From NCBI GenBank assembly GCA_007922225.1, contig ML679989.1, forward strand, positions 16,061,974 through 16,125,973: a DNA stretch of 64,000 nucleotides, read 5' to 3'. The DNA is from Emydura subglobosa. Lineage: Eukaryota > Chordata > Testudines > Chelidae. A program made the position numbers and the translations under genes. The notes beneath the pieces are model-generated. The model made no database searches. It worked only from the letters and a program-made list of their open reading frames with translations, and was not told where the DNA came from. Positions 1-12,885 of the stretch are shown in pieces (within the stretch, counting starts at the first letter, position 1; every line of letters starts with the position of its first letter).

Positions 1-1290
1 GGGCTGGGAGGTGCTATGGAGACAGCATGCTCTGCTTTGCGGTGGGCGCATACCACTTAATTACCTTCTGGGGAGATTACACTGAGTGAGTCTCAGAAAA
101 GGAGCAAGCTCATGCTCCCCCGCCACAGTGAAGATGCCTGCAGAACAGGACTTTCAGCATGGAGGGCTACAAAGGGGAACAGTTGGGGAGCAGTCAGCCA
201 GAGCTCTGAGCAGTGAAACTGAACCATGAGCTTCAGGAGATGATGCATCAGAAGCACAACCCCTTACCCATCCCCCAGATTCACACATGGAAAGCTCTTA
301 GGGAAAGCAGCGTGCTTCCCTCTCCATGGGCTTGTGTGGAAATGAGACAGGGCCAGGGCCACCCTCCTTGCTAGGGGTACACAGAGGGAGCAAGGTGCTC
401 CATGACCTTGCACAGGGCACACCAGGATGGAGGCGGGGAATTTTCCATGAGCAGGGGCTAAGGACAGTCCCCTTCCAAAGGAGGAGGAGAAGGATCTTCA
501 GGGCACTAGCAGTGCTGCAAAACCAGAGGAGCAGGTTGGGGGAGGAATCCAGAAATCTGAGAACCTGGTTCAGCTTTTGCTGATGTTGCTGTAAATCAAG
601 CCTAACTCCCTGGAAGTCAATATTGTAAAACTGCTGCCGGTGAGTTCAGAACCAGGTCCTGAGCTTCCCATGTTGATACAGCTGCAGGAATCACTTGCGT
701 GCTTCCAATCATTTTAAGAGAGGTTATTATTTTTCACCCACCCTAAGTAGTCCCAAATGTATTGTCTTAGCAACAGATGCAGCTGTTAATACTGCCCAGT
801 ACTGGTGCTGGTGCTTAACCGAGACAATGAAAGATCAGCCAGTCACTGCTGCACTGGGTGGAAAACTTCAAAAAGCACACCAGCAGAGAGGTGCAACAGC
901 TTTGCCTCTGCATGCCAGCAGCTGTCCATTCAGTTTTATTGCCAGGAGCCCCTAGTGTCTTTGATTCCAAAAAACAAACCTTCCTTGAGGAGCACTAAGA
1001 TTTGGAAGTGCTGAGTGGAAGTGGATGGTGCAATCTGTCATAAAAACCCAGGAAGGGTCCAGCTGATATTTGTCCAACAGTTACAATTTCCTGCCTCTGA
1101 GTGGCAGGATTACTACCCAACATGTCAGCTGTACTGTCAAGCCACTCTCAGAGAGGCAGCCACTTGGCTCTTTGTAAAGCCGCAAACCCATCTTACTCCT
1201 GCAATGTCCAGTCTCTTTGTAGATAAGTACGGATACGGCCCCCACTACTGTAGTCTGAGTACAAATCTTTAATGCATTTCTCCTCACACC
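1..1290. other. Intergenic, nothing recognised
   Basis: I recognise no gene and no clear repeat family here. Open frames are short, overlap on both strands and have no protein-like composition that I recognise. Confidence 0.5.
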
Positions 1291-1295
1291 ACCAT

Positions 1296-1440
1296 TAGTT
1301 AGGGAAGTGCAATTATCTCCCTTTTTTACACACGGGGAACCAAGACACAGAGAGGCTAAAGGATTTATTTAGTCCTCCCATAAGCACAGGGAACTGGACT
1401 AGATGACCTCTCAGGGTCCCTTCCAGTCCTATGATTCTAT
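1296..1440 (+). repeat. L2/MIR-like tail followed by a CR1 LINE 3' end
   Basis: The first part reads like the degenerate L2/MIR phrase of a cattatccc run, a ttacacac-ggggaa stretch and a gacacagagaggctaa stretch. Positions 1391-1440 carry the CR1 3' signature: ggactagatgacctctcagg, then gtcccttccagtcctatgat. The CR1 copy is 5' truncated, as is usual. Assignment is by recall of family consensus. Confidence 0.7.
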
Positions 1441-4400
1441 TTGCCAAAGGTCCACTAGGAAGTGTATGGTATGACAGGTATTCTAAATTCTAGGCCATTA
1501 CCCTATCCACTGGAATATCCTTCTCCTTTCATTGTGGGCATAGTTGGACACAGTGAAGAGAAAACCTCAAGTGGTTCGGAAACGTTTCCAAAAGCGTAGG
1601 TGCTTATCTGAGCTGTAGGATCCCCTAAGGTCTTCAAAACTTGGAATGCAAATTTCTAAACATACTTGGTCTTTTAAAATAATTTCAACAGATATCAATG
1701 GGTTTTTTTTTAAGCATTTTTTTTAAATTTTCATCTATTTAAATTCAGAGTTATGGAAAATTATGGGGTTAAGCAGTTTAAAATTGATCATTTTCACTGT
1801 TGTGGGTAATTATATGGGGGGGGAGCCTAGACATTTACTGTTATTTAATAAGCATAGAGAACTTTAGAGTTTGGTTTAAGAATATTTGTAGATTTTGACA
1901 AGAGAGGTTTACAATTCATGTCCTAACAGCTGCAAATTTTTAACCTTTTGAATCTCTCAAGTAGAGTTTCTTACTTTGCCCATTTGTAAATTTCACTCAT
2001 CGACGGAAATATGTTTTCACCGGTTTGTGCATGTATTATGAAATCAACATTTACCGACAAAAATCTAATCCTTCCAAGCTACTTACAAGATTTCCTGTTC
2101 TTGCTATTTCCAGTTAGGCTAAAAATAACGTAAGACTTTGGGACAGAGTCATCCCTGCTGTAACGCTGCTGATGTCAAGAGACTTACCATTGCGACTTGT
2201 GGCCCCTTAACACAGCCTTTCAGCAATTCTGCTTCCAGTCACGGCCAGAATGAGGAAATGAAAAGTTAACGGGTAACTGTTCACCTGCCTTTGTGACATT
2301 TGGCGCTGGGTCTCATTCTTGTTCCTATTGGGCAGTGGCCACACCACGCAGTCTACCACCACCCCCGCTGCCATGGGTCAATAACTCTGCTAGACCATCT
2401 CAGCAGAGATGCCAAGAGATCTCAGCAGAGTAGCCCAGGACTGAACAGGTAATAAAGACTAAAATCACCCATTTCCCGTACTCCTCTGACCTGCTCTATA
2501 ATGCAAACTGATCTCCCCTCACCCAGCCATTCTCCCCCTCCCTCCCAAGCGTTTCAGTTTTCCAGCAACCTCACCCCCAACTGTCTTCCTTCCACACCCG
2601 CTACAGCACAAGTCAGATGCACAGTGGCTCTCTGACCTGATGCAGAAAGTACTTCTCCATTTTGAGATGTAACGTCCCCTTGAGAGAGGATGGTTTGGGT
2701 ATAGCAAGACATAGGGCAAAACCATCCCCTTACTGGGCACTTCCTGGTTTAAGATTTTGGAACCAAGATGGAAATAGGCCCTTGGGCAACCTCAACGGCC
2801 TTGTGACGGAGTTCTTGGTTTTGGAGTTTTCCTGTTTGTTTCAGGGGCGGACGGGACAGGGCAGAGGCGCTGAAAGGGGAAGGTTGATGTTGTCAGTGGG
2901 TGACGATAATAGGCCAATAGCAAGAGTACACTGGTTGTGTCACTGATGTAAGCGTAGGAGCAGAGATGGAGACTAAAAGCATGAATCTCTTGCCTCCATA
3001 AGCTTTCCTGTTCCTCTCCCAGCGGGGGCAGGGTGTGCCAGGAGTGGCTGATCATCCACCAGCAGCTGTTGTCCCTTTGCTGAGGCAGAACTACCACCAA
3101 AGGCAATCCATCCCTCTAGGCAACCTCTCCCGCAAAAACAGCCCCTTTTTTCCTCAGTCCGGTTTCCTTCTCTGCATTTCTGATGGGCCTCACGGCAGCC
3201 CCGTCACTCCGGCAGCCATGTAAAATAGTTTAAAAGGAGTCCTTTTCGAAGTCACATTATTCTGTGTCTTAGACTGAATCTACCCCAAACCAACATGAAA
3301 CATCCAAACGCCAGTGTGTGGGTCGCGTTCTCAGACACTTTAAATTAGACCCAGCGGTGTTTCGGGAGTTAGCCCACCACCCATTTTGAAGGGCAACCAC
3401 AAGTGATTTAGGTGACCTTAGCGCAGCCCCACTAATCAAAAGTTCCCAGCTTTAAACATGTTAGCAAGATATTACTGTAAATCTCTTTTAGATGCAGCAA
3501 TTGGAGCCTGATTCTCATTTACACCACTGCTAGTTTAAGGGCCCCTCTGCATTACTAGGATGGTGTGAAGTGGTTGTACATATGTTTATACCTACTGTAC
3601 ACCCTCCTTTACATTACCACAGCACTGCAATATGCATTAGAATAAATAAGAATTAGGCTCCTGGTGTCCGCCACGCAGTTTGTGTTTGACACTGCAGGGT
3701 TAGTATTAGGTATGTTGTAATAGGAAAGCAAGAAGTGACTTCATCGAGTAGTAAATAAATATAAAGCAAAGGGAAACTTATCTACACAAAGCTCGTCATC
3801 AGTTGCATTGGCACACAGTGCCACAGGGGTCATTCGGTCAGGTTCTGTAGCTGGATTTCGCAAGAGGCTAGATGTTTTATGACCCCATAACAACTTGAGT
3901 AATGAAGCAACCTCTCACATGATGCTTCCCTTGTTATAACTCAGCTGATCACCCAAATTATGTTAAACTGAATCATTGCAAAGGTTGTGATGAGGTCGTA
4001 AAAATTCCCCCTGCATGATCTAATTGCATCATAAGCCAGGCACATGTTAAGATGTAGATTTCTCCGAAGCATGACAGACCGCTATGATGACTGGTAGCGG
4101 AAGGATTCTCTAATCCATCCATTCTAATATTTAGTCTAATTTAGACTTGGGAAAGAAACCTATTGCATATAACAATATAGGAGAAAAGTTTACAGAATCA
4201 GAGCCCCGGAAATGAGTGATAATGTCTTTTACATAAAGCTTTTTGTCTTCACAATGCTTTACAGACATTGGTGAATTCATCCTCACACCAGACCAGTGAA
4301 GCAGAGAAGGGTTATACCTGGGCAATCTGTCGCAGAGTTCCTACGTCACTGAACTCAATGGAAATGTTATCATTGATCTCAGCATGGCAGAATTAGGTCC

Positions 4401-5525
4401 AAAACTACATGCCCACCCAAGTCAATGGATGGAATAGCGTCAGAAGATAGAGTAGAAAGCAGAGATGCTCAAGTCCCAGTCCAGTACAGCAATGATGTAC
4501 ATCTCACCTCTGATAGTATCATTTGTATATACACACACACCTGATGAGGCCTTGATTACAATACAAACAACTCATAACTTATGTGTCACGTTAGATTTAA
4601 GTTTGTACAGGGACACTGGATTTATATTTCATGGACCACAGAAGTGACAGAGAGACCCACAAAAGCCCTCTATAATAGTGTGGTTTAGTGAACTGAAATA
4701 TCATACATGGTTACCGTAAATGACTTCAGTAACCACCCATTAAATTTCAGGAAGTGCATGGAAATATTACTCAAAAAAATCCCACCCATTCTTTCCATGT
4801 CAGTTACATTTCTTTTAAAATTCAAACAATGAGTAATGATGCCAGCCGCAGCTGATCTCTCCGTAAAGTCCCTTCTATCTCCCATCACGCTAGCTGCTGG
4901 CGGCAACTGCGGTCAGCGTCATGGAGAGCAGGTGCGGCAGCTTAGCTCAATCAACAAGAAAAAACAGGTAGGGTGGAAATTAAAGCAGCAACGCTGCGCA
5001 TCATCATCACTGAGGTTAGATTAATAGCTGAGCCATGGGACTCCTTCCCAGCATTTCAGAGCATCATGACCTTCAAGGTAACCACGTAATAAAGGGCTTT
5101 TCATAGTTCTGAATCCTGAAATGACTGACTGCTTACTCAGGCACCATTTCCCTGGGCAAATTAGTCACTTGTTATCACCTTGTTCTGGTTTCTCTTTTTT
5201 TGTTCTGTAAATATGGTCACAGTGGTAAGTGCCACTGCAGCCTGATTCTGCCAGCTGTTCAGCTCCCTCCATCCCATTGATTTTAGTGGGAGTTGAGGTC
5301 ACTCAGTCCTGCTCTGGATTGAGCTCTTCGTGATTGACGTGCCAAGGTTTAGGGAGATTCTTGTTTTCCCCCTTTGGTTTCACACGCAGTGGATTTTTGT
5401 AAAGGTCTTTCCTTTTCCTGGTTGTCCACAACAGCACTTATTACTCATGCTTTCAAAATGAGCATGACAGATCACTGTAATAGCTGCATGCCTCCCAAAC
5501 ATGGATTTATCCTTCCTACTCCTCT
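1441..5525. other. Intergenic, AT-rich, with weak hairpin-repeat traces
   Basis: No exon is supported. At about 3507-3660 and 4340-4400 there are stretches with the inverted pattern gcctgattctcattt ... aataagaattaggctc, typical of the fold-back elements seen more clearly elsewhere in this window. The rest (1.45-2.6 kb is markedly AT-rich) shows nothing I can name. Confidence 0.45.
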
Positions 5526-5665
5526 GTAAAATACTATTATCCCCACGGTAAAGAAAAGCAACTAGGGTCATGGAGATTAAGTGAGTACCCAAGAAAGTCC
5601 CTGACTCAGTTGCCTGCTCTACCATGAACTTCTGAGTCCCAGGCTCATTCTTTAACCATAAGGCC
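5526..5665 (+). repeat. MIR/L2-type repeat fragment
   Basis: The order ctgtaaaatactattatccc, then gattaagtgagtacccaag, then gaacttctgagtcccaggct, then taaccataaggcca follows the 3' part of MIR/L2-like elements. The 137-codon reverse frame across this stretch (5380-5793) is a chance frame over the repeat. Confidence 0.55.
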
Positions 5666-6199
5666 AAACCGTGAAGCTGCAGCAAAATTTCAAAATCACG
5701 CATCCGAGCCATCCCATTGCAAGACAGGTTTGGATCCGGATCAGTGTCTGCTGTGAATGCCAATGGTAGCCTCATCTCTATAGACTGAACCAAATCCCCA
5801 GCACTTCAGGAAAGTTTGGATATTGATCTCACCACATAGAAGCTTCACCCTTCACACACACTGCAGAACAAGATGAAGGCGAAAAAGCAATCTCTGCATC
5901 AGTTTCCTAGTATGTAGGAGATCTGTGCTTCAGGGCATGAGCCAGTGTGACTAGCGAGGGTTAAGAGGAAACTTTCCCTATGAACAACCTATTGCAGGTC
6001 TCTTGAGCCTTCCTGTGAAGTAGCTGGTGCTGACTATGGTTAGAGACGATTTATGGGGACTCCTGCTTTGATGTGATCTAGCAGTTCCTATGGTTTTAAG
6101 GCCCACAGGTTCAAACTTGGGTACCTAAATCTATATGTAGGCATTTAAAATACTGGTATAGTCACATTTTAACTGCAATGGGAGAGGTGCCTCAGCAAC

Positions 6200-6206
<7 letters not shown>

Positions 6207-6240
<34 letters not shown>

Positions 6241-6266
6241 ACAAATTTAAAAAAAAAAAAAAAAAA
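6207..6266 (+). repeat. Two A-tracts (27 and 18 A)
   Basis: A-runs at 6207-6233 and 6249-6266 are separated by a short AT-rich spacer. They may be the tail of a retroposed sequence, but no retroposon body is recognisable upstream. Confidence 0.9.
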
Positions 6267-6271
6267 CGGAG

Positions 6272-6357
6272 CCAGATCCTCAATCATTGTAAATTGGTTT
6301 CTCTCTATTGAAGTGAATTGAGTTATAACGAATTACACCAGCAGAGAATCTGGCCCA
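6272..6357. repeat. Fold-back element with central CTATTGAAG core
   Basis: The left end gccagatcctcaatcattgt and the right end aattacaccagcagagaatctggc are imperfect inverted copies around a core containing attgaagtgaatt. It belongs to the same hairpin-repeat style as the elements at 25,741, 40,043, 47,182 and 59,997. Confidence 0.55.
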
Positions 6358-6359
6358 AG

Positions 6360-8400
6360 AGAAGTATTCAGACTATGCTGGGGGGAGGGGGAGAGAGGGG
6401 AAATCAGTTTAAAAATGGTCCAGTCAGCTGGTCTAAGCAGGTCTGGTAGCACCAACTATTAAGATAAGTCACCTGACACTTCCCATTGTAAGATCCCGTT
6501 TTCAGTTGTTTGTTAACTTTGCCAAACTAACCATTTAGGCAAACATTTTCCATGATGGGCATCTGCCTTCAACTGAACTCCTCTGCAAAAATTCAGCCAC
6601 AATTATTCAACCGTTCCAAAGAATAAGTCTCAGGGAAAAATGTTGTTTTGCCCAAGTTAAAAAAAATTCTGTACTTTAAAATCTTTTGCACACCTTGCTG
6701 TGCCACAGGGGCTTGAAATTCAGCAGGGCAGAGATCTTTGCATCAGGGATGTGGATTTTTGCCATCCTACAAAAATCTACCCACATTTGGCTAAGTTAGG
6801 AGCCTTTGAAAAATTGCAGTTCGCACACATCCAGTAGAGACTTTAGAGTTTGACTGGTATGATCGCCAGAGATTCCATCCTCACCGAGCATGCTCCAGCC
6901 TTTCACAAGTTAGGAGTAAATATACCGCATGTGCCATTCCGATAAGCAATGGAGCATGTTCCATCTCTCCAGTGCTAACCAGACTGTGAACGTTCCAGCC
7001 TCTCGCAGCTCTTAGTTGTGAATTGACTGTGCCTGGCGGGTTACACATGCAACCTTAATTCTGGCATTCCCTAACGTTTGATTACTTGACTTCGCGACCT
7101 TAATGTTCTTTTAACATAGCTGTGTGTGAAATATTTATTAAGTATACATTGGGCCAGATCCTAGAGTCGCCACATCAGAGGTGCAAAAGCAAAAGAGTGG
7201 GACATGTGGGATGACCCTGAATCTATAGAACTGGACAGCTGGCAGGTGGGTGCTGAACTACTGACAGATTTCTCAGGATAGTTACCTCAAAACAAGGATG
7301 ATCCTGGGAAAACCTGGTCAGGTGGCAACCCTTCCAGATCCTCATCTAATATAAGAGGGAGTAGCTCCATTGACTGCAAGAACAAACCACTCAATGAAGG
7401 ATCTAGCCCTCTCTTGGAAGTTTTCCCCCCTTACTCCTCTATTCCACTCTCTGGGAAGCTTGTCCCTTCCAGCGAGCAGTCATTTCTTCTCCCCCACAAT
7501 GTTTCAACCACATCGGTTACTGCTGGTGACTTTTTGATACTTAAACTCTTCATTATAATCTCTAAATAAGAGGCCTTAGGAGAAGGTGAGACTTCTATGA
7601 AGCACCCACTGCAATCCATGACTTTTGGGTTCCAGCTTTCCTTCCTTTATTCTCCGTTATAACAAGGCTGCGTCTGTACCAGGGAATTTAAAACAAGACT
7701 CAGATACTCCTTTGTCCTAAAGAGAGTTTATTCTCTGTGCCCAGTTGCATCCCCACATCACCCCTTCAATGGCTGGTTGGAAAAAGTCATCCTGGGGTGC
7801 TTACCCACCTCTTTTCAGGCAGCTGTTGTCCTTGGTCTGCACTGTCTGATAAGTGCAAGGAGCTGTACGGGCATGGCGCATGCTCAGTAACAGTGGGGAA
7901 CACTGCCTGTTCAACAATGTCTGGGATAAGAGAGAAAGTTTGTTCCAGGGGTTAGGTGGTCACCTTGTTTAGACCGGAGTGCAATGCTGTCAGACGGGTT
8001 GGCTGGGATGACCATCAGTACAGAATCTGGCCCTGGTACAGGTCAGCTGTCGTAGAAGCTGTTAGCTTTGTGCTCTTCACTCCTGCTGGTGTGACTCTGT
8101 TGATGTCAGGGGAGTTCCCTGGTGGACAGCAGTACCAGTGAAAGCTGACAAGTTTGTTCCATTAGTTCCAAGGTTCCCCCCCATTTTACAGAGATTTGTA
8201 CTACCCAAAAGCTAGATTTTTTTGTTGCTCTTTTTTAGTGAGTCAGGTGCCCTATCCAGTTTAGAAGCTGCCTGGCTTTTCATAAATTCATGGATATCTG
8301 CATGAAGCCATTTGACTTGAAGATAAATAGTAGAAACTCCCTACATAAGCAATGTGAAAGTGAAATAATGAGTGTGTGCGGATATAATTCTAAGATTATT
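6360..8400. other. Intergenic, nothing recognised
   Basis: No exon or RNA gene is supported. A start of the fold-back type (gggccagatcctagagtcgc) appears near 7151 but its partner arm is not clear. Confidence 0.45.
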
Positions 8401-8424
8401 ACTGTACAATGGTGATTGCAGTCA

Positions 8425-8530
8425 AATCAATTATGCTAATAATTTTCATAAATAACCTTTAACTCCAATTATACGCTAATATAAATTAACTATCTTACAT
8501 GCTAATGAGAGACGTCACTCAGCAAGCAAA
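8425..8530. promoter_or_regulatory. AT-rich candidate regulatory element with repeated GCTAAT sites
   Basis: Two exact ATGCTAAT octamer-like sites (8433-8440 and 8499-8506) and a related ACGCTAAT (8473-8480) lie in 74 bp. A CRE-like gacgtcac (8511-8518) and a Maf/AP-1-like half site (ctcagca) follow at once. It looks single-copy and does not resemble the repeats around it. Function is inference from motif clustering only; conservation was not tested. Confidence 0.25.
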
Positions 8531-8842
8531 TACTGTCCTTTTGTAGAGGTTTTTGGCTCTGGTTTTGCTCTGTTACACTTGTAAATCAAGAGTAAAAGTA
8601 CGGAAGACAACAGGACTCATGCTCCCTGTGAGATCAGGATCAGGGAGCTTAGTTTCGTTGCCCACTATTTGCAAGAATGTTTTAGAAAAAACAAAAAATT
8701 GCATTTCCTTTGCTATCAATTTTGATCTTTTCCCGCTGCTGTATACTGGAGTGCGTCCCCCTTATTCTATAGGGAACAAGGCAACCTAAAACCACGGCTT
8801 CTTGGGCGCCATGTCTACATTAGTCTTTTCACATAGAGAGAA

Positions 8843-9102
8843 AGGATGATCTGGTGCTTAATGCACCAGGCTGTGACTCAGGAGATCTGAGTACAAATCC
8901 TGCCTTTGCTATAGATTTCCCTGTGGGACCTTGAGCAAGTCACTTATTTTATGCCATCTGAAAAATGGGGATAATGACTCTACCTTTCTCCCACTTTCCT
9001 TGCATCTTCTTTAGATAAAATCTTCAGGGCACAGACTCATAGTATCGGTATGTACAGCACCCAACACAACTGGGACCTGATCTTGGAATTCTAGGTGCTA
9101 AC

Positions 9103-9105
<3 letters not shown>
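8843..9105 (+). repeat. MIR-like CORE-SINE, nearly full length
   Basis: A tRNA-like head (tctggtgcttaatgcaccag ... gagtacaaatcctgcctttg) is followed by the typical body gaccttgagcaagtcactta and tgaaaaatggggataatgac. A tail follows with gcacccaacacaactgggac. The order matches MIR-class SINEs. It ends directly against the AC microsatellite. Confidence 0.75.

Positions 9106-9147
<42 letters not shown>
9106..9147. repeat. (AC)21 microsatellite
   Basis: Uninterrupted AC dinucleotide run of 42 bp directly downstream of a MIR-like SINE. On the reverse strand it produces a meaningless Val-Cys run. Confidence 0.97.
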
Positions 9148-9149
<2 letters not shown>

Positions 9150-10850
9150 CCACCCCTTGGAACTAAGATATTCACAGGGTCTACACTGCTCCACTCCCAA
9201 AGCTTGGGGCCTCCCAGCTACCACAAGCCAAGCTGTGGGAAGATTTGGACAGAATGGAGGATGTGTCCAGGGGTGGTGCTTCTGCATCCACCACAAGGTG
9301 TGTGTTCAAGCTACCCTGCCCTGGCAGACAGCCTAAGAGAGGGCAGACTAGAGAATCTCTCTTCTAGTGCAGGGCGATTTGCCAGCTTCAGTTCACACAT
9401 CCCAGATTTGTCACTACCTTGTACCCCCTTTGCAGCAATAAACCACAAGTCAGCCTGGGGTGGTTCTTGGAGAGGTGCTGTGACATTTTAGAACTAGCTG
9501 CTCTGCAATGCAGTGGTGATTTTAAAACAAAAGCCATTTCCCACCTTGGAAAACAGTCCCTAACGGATTGTAAAAATGCAATGGGTTGCTCTTTGGGCTT
9601 TAATTACACTGAGACAGGTCCTGTTGAGAGTGCTATTTCATGTCACCTCTACTCTCATTCAAATACAGGGAACATACTCTAAGCCCCACAACTGGAAAGT
9701 TGGTAGCAGATAGCTTAGATATTTACACTAACCCCCCTGCCCTCAAACTGGTAGTTAACTCTGCTATTCACTATAACTGTTTAGCCCTACAATCTGATCC
9801 AAAACGTTTTGCAACACTCTTCATTGTTACCTGCAAAGGCTTATTCAAAATTGGGTTTCTGCCCTTTGTTTCATTCTGGTGTCTAAAGAGAGGCATGAAA
9901 GAGGCATTTGAGTAGACGGGGTTTAACCCTAGAAGTAGCAGAAATGTTGAGGCTTTTGGGTTTCACTGGAGGGCCTTTGAGATTGCTCAGTGCCTAGTAG
10001 TTTTGAGTTCCAGCACCTTAAAGGGATTACACTGAACCTTTGACAAAGAGGCCTTTAACCTGTTAGTTAAATGTTAACAAATGCGAAGTTTTAAATGATT
10101 CAACTAGAAATCTCTTCCTTCTTTCATCAGCTCTTGGCAAACCATTTCACTACATCTCCAGTCAGTGCACAGGCAAGACAGCCTTTCAGGCCTTCTTTAG
10201 CCTAGAGAAGCAAAAGTGGGCACAAGCCCACTGTTCCCCCACCGCTTTGCAGCTTACTTTGATGCCCAGAAAGTCACTTTGTAACATGCCTGGCCAGCAA
10301 GTGCCCTAAAAGCCTTGGCCACCAAGTCACCAGCCCCTGCATCCTACTTAGGGAGATTTCTCAAATGCATAAAGGATTTAGGGGCACAAATCAATGGGAC
10401 TTGTGCACCTAAACCCCTTAGGTACATTGGGGTTGGATACTGCAGTGGATACATATACCCTTGTCATTCATGCAGGCCAAGTCCTGAAGTCTTTCCTGAA
10501 CCACCCCAACACAGTAAGGGGGCTACCGAAGGAAGAGATACTCAGACTTTCCATCAGATCATTCGGTGAGCATGAGCAGATGGATTCATCCTTAAACTCT
10601 GCTGATTCGGAGGCAAATTGCACAGGTGGTGTGTGTCTGAGGGCCCTCTGACCCCTTCAGTTTCCTGCCAGGGCAGCCTAATAAATAGTTTCTTGCAGTA
10701 TTGCTTGTTTTTATTATAACACAGTAGCACAGAGCAGAGAAAGGGCCCCTACTGCATTAGGTATTGGGCAGATGCCTCATAGAGACATCTTGTCTGTTGA
10801 GATTATCAGCTGTCTTGCAAATGGGGAACTGAGGCACAGAGAGACTGTGA
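9150..10850. other. Intergenic, nothing recognised
   Basis: Several 84-95 codon open frames overlap here in different phases; none resembles a known protein and none has flanking splice signals that I would trust. Confidence 0.45.
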
Positions 10851-10911
10851 CCCAGATCCTCAAGGTCATTTGGACACCTAAATCATGTTGAAATACTTCT
10901 GAGGCTCTGGG
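10851..10911. repeat. Short fold-back element, same family as 25,741
   Basis: It opens with cccagatcctcaaggtcatt and closes with cttctgaggctctggg, an imperfect inverted pair around a cacctaaatcatgttg centre. The opening 13 bases are identical to the copy at 25,741. Confidence 0.55.
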
Positions 10912-12720
10912 CCTAAGTGAGGCTGAGGGAGAGTCAGGTATAAGCCTAGATCTGAGGCCCACCCTAGTGCCATAGCCACAATTCCCTACAGCCTCTCCAG
11001 TGCAGGATGTTTCTGATAGAAACCGAGGCCCGTGGAGTAACTCTTCCTGCATAGCTCTCGCTTTAAACATTTATTACACAGCTCTCTCCTTTTAAACAGC
11101 AGCAGATCCAGAGATCCCAGCCTATCCTGCCTGTGCAAGCTGAGAATTCACAGCTCATTACTGATGTGGGTCAGTCCCTCAGAAGGGACTCCTCGTGGCC
11201 ACTTTGGGGGTCTTGAAAAGCTCTCTCATCACTGAATAAAAGCTTCCCTGAGTATTGCAGCTGGTAAAGCAGATACTTTCCTGTTTAGTTCATCCTGCAG
11301 GGCCATGCTGCTTTTCAAGGCCTGGCAGAATACATTACCAGAGATGGCTTTGGCCTCAGAATTCTCAGCACTGGGCTTTTCGTTTCCAATGCAGGGCATC
11401 CGCATTACTGCAGAGTTCAAAATGATGGTCACTGAGTGAAATGCACAGAGAGGCGTATCATGAATCAGGGATTAGACACCGATTCTCAGTTACTGAACTG
11501 CAGCAAAGTGTCTATTTGCTATTCTGTCAGGAGGAAAGAGGTGAATACATACAAATGTACTAAGAGACACTGCATACACTGCCCTGCACATAAACAATTT
11601 AACCTTAAGAAATTTGTCAGGAAAAGAGTCATTGGCCTACATCAGCCACAGTGTGTGTAGGTGTGTGCATGCCAGCTTCTGATCTCAGTTACACAAGTAT
11701 CCTCTGTCTCTAAAGAGGAGATCTGCTAGACATGGCTGAATCTTTTGAGTCATGTAAGTTTGTTCAATATTCAGCATCACGAAAAGCAAACATCTGTCTG
11801 CAATCAAAAATAGATCAGCCCTGACCTTTCTTCAAAAGGAGTCTATTCCGATAAAAGATGGAAGTTTTTGCAATATAATTATAGTGTTAGATCTTTAGAT
11901 ACTGGAAAGTGATCAGTTTGGATTTTCCCTGAAAGGTCAGACTAAATTTGAACCTCATTTTTAATCAATTATTTTGTAAAATAATGTGCCTCACTTCCCA
12001 ATTCCCTGTTCGTGGATGTACAGACAGAAATAGTGTGCTAACAATAAGGTACTTTATAGCTCAAAGTTGTTGGTCAAACAGTTCCTGGATCCAAGAAGCC
12101 CCAGTTTTGTTTAGCACAAACTATGTTTACATTTAACACAGTCAAATTTTCCCACTAGCCCCAATGCTCAACACCATTCTTTTGAGCTTGCATTTTCTGT
12201 ACAATCAAAGCAATTTTCTGCAATCAAAAGCAATGGACAAGTGGGGACATCATGTCCTCCAGAATCCAAACCTCTGGGCCAGATGTTTAGCTTAGATAAA
12301 GAGGCATAGCTCTATTGAGCCAGTTTATAACGGCTGAGGATACAAATACAAGGTCTTGCTGATACAAAAGTTGTAATACTTTAGCTATAGTTCACAAACC
12401 TTCTAACCTGGATGCAGTTATACAAGCATAGAAGTGCATGTCCTGGCATAATTTATTGCCCTTCCCATAAAGAGAAAAAAGTTACACTGGGGTCAAGATG
12501 CCTTATAAGTATGCCCATACCAACGGTTGTATTAGTGTAGCTATTTTGGTGGGGGGAAAAAGTAACTGAACTGGTCAGAACAGAACAAAATCTGTATATA
12601 GACTAAAGATAGTTGAAATATACTGTTTTGTTGAAACCTGAATGGTTTTGTGGAGATATAGCTAAGTTTTCATTGGGAAAGCTTTTTGCAGAGGGAGACT
12701 ATGGTCATTGTTCCAACTTG
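10912..12720. other. Intergenic, nothing recognised
   Basis: No coding or RNA gene is supported in this stretch. Confidence 0.45.
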
Positions 12721-12725
12721 AGATG

Positions 12726-12885
12726 TCTTAAAGGGACCTGATTTTTAGAAAGTTTAGCTCCCCCCTTCTGAAAATAAGGCCATTTAAAAGGTGTGTAAGT
12801 TTGACTCCTCCCCCCAACTGAGGCACCCAGAGTCACTAGCCACTTTTGAGTAGCTGAGCAACTTAATCTGCTTCTTTGAAAGTAA
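12726..12885. repeat. Fold-back element of the 'ttaaaggggcctgattttc' type
   Basis: It contains gtcttaaagggacctgattt on the left and taaggccatttaaaaggtgt on the right, an inverted pair. Flanking text resembles gggtgcccaa / agtcactag arms. The same family recurs at 55,190, 60,555 and 61,015. Confidence 0.5.

Noticed and set aside
5380..5793. 137-codon reverse open frame
   Set aside because: It runs antisense across a MIR/L2-like repeat. No domain and no splice signals.
9024..9296. Val-Cys repeat protein on the reverse strand
   Set aside because: It is the translation of the (AC)21 microsatellite.
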